From: Anaerolineales bacterium
GTDB lineage: Bacteria > Chloroflexota > Anaerolineae > Anaerolineales > E44-bin32
NCBI GenBank assembly: GCA_030606845.1
Contig: JAUWFP010000070.1
Coordinates: 1-9,153 of the forward strand
Direction of reading: 5' to 3'
Length of the DNA: 9,153 bases
Numbering within the stretch: the first letter of the stretch is position 1; each line of letters opens with the position of its first letter. A program made the translations under genes and the position numbers. Shown here piece by piece: positions 7,224 to 9,153 of this stretch. A model generated the notes under the pieces. It was given only the letters and a program-made list of their open reading frames with translations, ran no database searches and had not been told where the DNA came from.

Positions 7224-7281
7224 TATGCATTCCTCCTGAATCCAACCCTTAAGTTTATGGCAGGACCATAAGTTAGAAGAT

Positions 7282-7310
7282 AGTATAGATTCGGCTTCAA
7301 CGCAATTGAA
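7282..7310 (-). promoter_or_regulatory. Candidate promoter of the 98-residue membrane protein gene
   Basis: On the - strand TATACT (7287-7282, five of six matches to TATAAT) lies 17 bases after TTCAAT (7310-7305), a weak -35. It would give a 5' leader of about 50 bases before the ATG at 7223. Confidence 0.4.
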
Positions 7311-7378
7311 CCGCTCATCCTATCATGGGATAGTAACCATTATCTCATTAAAATCAAAACAACTCTATCTCAGAGGGG

Positions 7379-7404
7379 AAAAAAGAGTGGCAGCACTTCG
7401 GGCT
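7379..7404 (-). terminator. Weak terminator after the lipoprotein gene
   Basis: On the - strand AGCCCGAAGTGCT (7404-7392) folds into a small stem (AGC/GCT plus one inner C-G pair past a mismatch). It is followed, seven bases on, by a run of six T (7384-7379). It starts within ten bases of the TAA stop of the lipoprotein gene. The T-run is good but the stem is short. Confidence 0.3.
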
Positions 7405-7410
7405 TGTGGC

Positions 7411-8793
7411 TTATTGGATGAAATCGTAAGCGATGAAATTTCCGACCGGGCGACCAATTTCCTTCACCGCAGCCCCAATACGACCCATCATGAGCGCCCA
7501 GTCGCCGCGGCTTCCAGTAAGAAAAAGATAATCCTCGCTATTGATCCAGCGAAATTGCATCCCGTCACCTAGCGGCTGCGGCGGTTCCCCGATTTTTCCA
7601 AGCTTCAAATCTGTTGGACCCACAGAGTATACAAAAGCAGAGCTGTCGGGTGACCATCCAACCCAGCGAAGATTTCCACTTGCATAGACGAACTCACCGC
7701 TTCCATCTTCGCCAGCGATGACGAGACGCCCCCCGTATTGCTCGCTTCCCCTACGCATGAAGGCGACCTTACTGAGATCAGGCGCGATTACAGGTGCGCT
7801 AAAAGCCTGTGGGAAGAAGGATTGACCCTCGATCAAGGCTGTCTGGTCCAGGGGGCTGCCATCCGCTGATACGATCCAGACCGTGCTTGTGGGATTAGGA
7901 GCCAATGGGTCTTCTGAAGGGATCACAACGGCGAAATGTGAAGAATCGGGAGACCAGACTGGCTCCGGGTAGTAGGAATACTCACTGTAAGTATTCACCG
8001 CTGTAAAGGTCAGGAGTTCGGCGTGCAGATTCAAACCATCTGAATCGGAGGTGCCTATATGCGTAGGCTGAATGATCGCTAACTTCGTCCCATCTGGCGA
8101 AGGATAGAAATCGCCGCCGCTTCCGGGAAGGAGCAATCTTTCCAACGAATCTGTGTCCAGATCGATCGAAAATACATCGTTGTTTTTTATAAGGCCCGGG
8201 CCTTCGAAAGCGGCCTGGGTGTTGAACAGCAGCTGATGTGTCCCATGAAGGAAGGCCATTTGGCTGGGCAGGAAGTGCCGGGCTTCCTCAAGAGGATAAA
8301 GCGAATCAAAATCGACTTGTTCCAGGACAACGCGGTCGCCGCTTCCGTCTGAATTTACGACGTGCAATTCAACGACATCGCTTTCGAAGTCATTGTGGAC
8401 GTAAGCGACTAATGCGCCGTCGCTTGATAGTAAAACCCGATCAGCGTGCCCGGTATGGGAAAGCTGCCGCGGCGGATCGGTCCCCTCGATTAGCCAGACA
8501 TTTCCTGCGCTGGTGTAGGCGAGGCGAAGGACCCCGGTGGGAGTGGGAGGCGAAGTCCCCCGATCTGTGGGGGGCGCAGGTTGGGCAGCAAAACCGTTGG
8601 GCTGCCCCGTTTCCAATTTTCCGGGCGTTAGGAATGGGTTGGGGGTGGCATTTACTTTCGAAATACCCTCAAGCGTGCCGGCGACTGCAGTTGCGAGGCG
8701 AGCCGATTCGGGCAAGTCCGATCCGGGCGTAGAACAGGCGGAGAGGCTAAAAATAAGTGCGGCTATGCTCAAGGCGAAAGTCGATTTAGGCAT
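7411..8793 (-). CDS. Lipoprotein with TolB-like (PD40) beta-propeller repeats
   Basis: This gene encodes 460 residues. The N-terminus MPKSTFALSIAALIFSLSAC is a lipoprotein signal peptide with lipobox LSAC, so the mature protein starts at C20 and is tethered to the outer face of the membrane. A Pro/Thr-rich linker (about 48-87) precedes a beta-propeller region (about 88-460). Five blades are marked by PD40-type turns: SSDGALVAYV (123-132), PSPDGTKLAI (231-240), WSPDSSHFAVV (280-290), IAPDLSKVAFM (336-346) and WSPDSSAFVYS (380-390). Such propellers usually mediate protein or ligand contacts. No catalytic motif is visible, so the role is unknown. The start is firm: AGGAGGTG lies seven bases before the ATG at 8791-8793, and a perfect TATAAT stands just upstream. 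The stop is TAA. It appears to be a single-gene unit. A long frame on the opposite strand (8238-8732) is a shadow. Confidence 0.88.
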   Translation of the reverse strand: MPKSTFALSIAALIFSLSACSTPGSDLPESARLATAVAGTLEGISKVNATPNPFLTPGKLETGQPNGFAAQPAPPTDRGTSPPTPTGVLRLAYTSAGNVWLIEGTDPPRQLSHTGHADRVLLSSDGALVAYVHNDFESDVVELHVVNSDGSGDRVVLEQVDFDSLYPLEEARHFLPSQMAFLHGTHQLLFNTQAAFEGPGLIKNNDVFSIDLDTDSLERLLLPGSGGDFYPSPDGTKLAIIQPTHIGTSDSDGLNLHAELLTFTAVNTYSEYSYYPEPVWSPDSSHFAVVIPSEDPLAPNPTSTVWIVSADGSPLDQTALIEGQSFFPQAFSAPVIAPDLSKVAFMRRGSEQYGGRLVIAGEDGSGEFVYASGNLRWVGWSPDSSAFVYSVGPTDLKLGKIGEPPQPLGDGMQFRWINSEDYLFLTGSRGDWALMMGRIGAAVKEIGRPVGNFIAYDFIQ

Positions 8794-8820
8794 CGGGTTT
8801 CACCTCCTCTGGCTCCGCGG

Positions 8821-8826
8821 ATTATA
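8821..8826 (-). promoter_or_regulatory. -10 box of the lipoprotein gene promoter
   Basis: On the - strand TATAAT is a perfect -10 hexamer, 27 bases before the ATG at 8793, giving a short leader that contains AGGAGGTG. The -35 position (about 8844-8849) reads AGTCGT, a poor match. It falls inside the repeat copy at 8832-8863. Confidence 0.5.
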
Positions 8827-8831
8827 CACAA

Positions 8832-8863
8832 GATCGCCGTTGCACGACTCACTTGAAATGACA
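8832..8863 (-). repeat. Palindromic repeat unit, solo copy next to the lipoprotein promoter
   Basis: This 32-base unit matches 9023-9054 at 29 of 32 positions in the same orientation. An inverted relative lies at 8892-8923. It carries GATCGCCGT at one end and GAAATGACA at the other. It lacks the AGGGATTTCTC end present in the copy at 9012-9055, so it looks like a partial or decayed unit. Confidence 0.7.
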
Positions 8864-8890
8864 ATTGATGAGTGAGAGCCATCGTAAAAC

Positions 8891-9055
8891 ATGTCATTTC
8901 GAACCCCCGTAAGGGGTGAGAAATCCCTGAAACGACTCTATTCTTAGTTCAAGAAAGTATGGAAAGGGTTCTCTTCATTTCAAGAGATAGAGCTATCAAG
9001 AGTGGCATCCTAGGGATTTCTCGATCGCCGTTTCACGGCTCACTCGAAATGACAT
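8891..9055. repeat. 165-bp inverted-repeat element built from two palindromic units (MITE/REP-like)
   Basis: The left arm 8891-8928 and right arm 9012-9055 are inverted copies. The ends ATGTCATTTCGA (8891-8902) and TCGAAATGACAT (9044-9055) are perfect 12-base reverse complements. The inner ends GAGAAATCCCT (8918-8928) and AGGGATTTCTC (9012-9022) are perfect over 11 bases. Between outer and inner ends each arm has its own different small hairpin: CCCC-CGTAA-GGGG on the left and GCCG-TTTCA-CGGC on the right. The 83-base centre adds CTCTAT/ATAGAG and CTCTT/AAGAG inverted pairs, so the whole could extrude as a cruciform. No open frame and no clear target duplication are seen. Similar TCATTTCGA...GAGAAATC units are, from memory, common dispersed repeats in several environmental phyla. 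Confidence 0.75.
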
Positions 9056-9095
9056 ATTTGATGGCGAAGAGGTACTCAAATAGTCTCCCTCACGC

Positions 9096-9126
9096 GTAGG
9101 GGCCGACCCGTGTGTCGGCCCGCTAC
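9096..9126. repeat. Intergenic GC-rich palindrome, possible bidirectional terminator or dispersed repeat
   Basis: GTAGGGGCCGAC (9096-9107) pairs with GTCGGCCC-G-CTAC (9114-9126) over 12 base pairs with one bulged G and a six-base loop. On the + strand it is followed by ATTTTCATATTTTT, so it could terminate rightward transcription, though no + strand gene lies before it here. The sequence type (GTAGGGGC...GTCGGCCC) resembles, from memory, dispersed hairpin repeats of environmental bacteria. It is unrelated to the element at 8891-9055. Confidence 0.6.
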
Positions 9127-9153
9127 ATTTTCATATTTTTGATGAGGTAAAGC

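Noticed and set aside
8238..8732. 164-codon open frame on the + strand
   Set aside because: It is antisense to the well supported lipoprotein gene, is rich in Arg and Trp as expected for a shadow frame, and has no domain.
8820..9126. Possible CRISPR array because of repeated short units
   Set aside because: Units are inverted and unevenly spaced with internal palindromes, and no regular repeat-spacer pattern or cas gene is present.

Overview
The window reads as a chromosomal stretch of a free-living bacterium, most likely a member of the Chloroflexota (Anaerolineae-like). This is inferred from gene style: a very long PAS/GAF histidine kinase, a TolB-like propeller lipoprotein with a Pro/Thr-rich linker, and intergenic palindromes of a type I recall from such genomes. 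No marker gene settles it. Base composition looks near 50% GC. Only the first gene lies on the + strand; all others are on the - strand.

Layout. 1-648 is the 3' end of gatB (+). 649-999 holds no gene I can support. 1000-1419 (-) is a small membrane-anchored or secreted protein. Upstream of it, 1483-1585 is a folded leader: a terminator-like hairpin preceded by segments that can pair in two mutually exclusive ways. 1872-6566 (-) is a two-component module: a 1276-codon sensor kinase followed by a REC-LuxR response regulator. 6927-7223 (-) is a 98-residue two-helix membrane protein with its own strong ribosome binding site and terminator. 7411-8793 (-) is a 460-residue lipoprotein with a predicted beta-propeller. 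8821-9126 contains a promoter and a cluster of palindromic repeats.

How the genes work together. The kinase would sense signals through a six-helix membrane domain, three PAS and three GAF domains, and pass phosphate to the regulator, which binds DNA through its LuxR-type helix-turn-helix. The striking defect is an in-frame TGA at 2736-2738. It cuts the kinase ATPase domain between the G1 box and the F/G2 boxes, while the remaining 58 codons stay open and carry a perfect GTGLGL box. The kinase is therefore a recent nonsense mutant, a sequencing error or a readthrough case.

I see no clear new multi-gene system. The observations most worth a second look are the interrupted kinase, the attenuator-like leader at 1483-1585, and the palindromic repeat cluster that reaches into the lipoprotein promoter.
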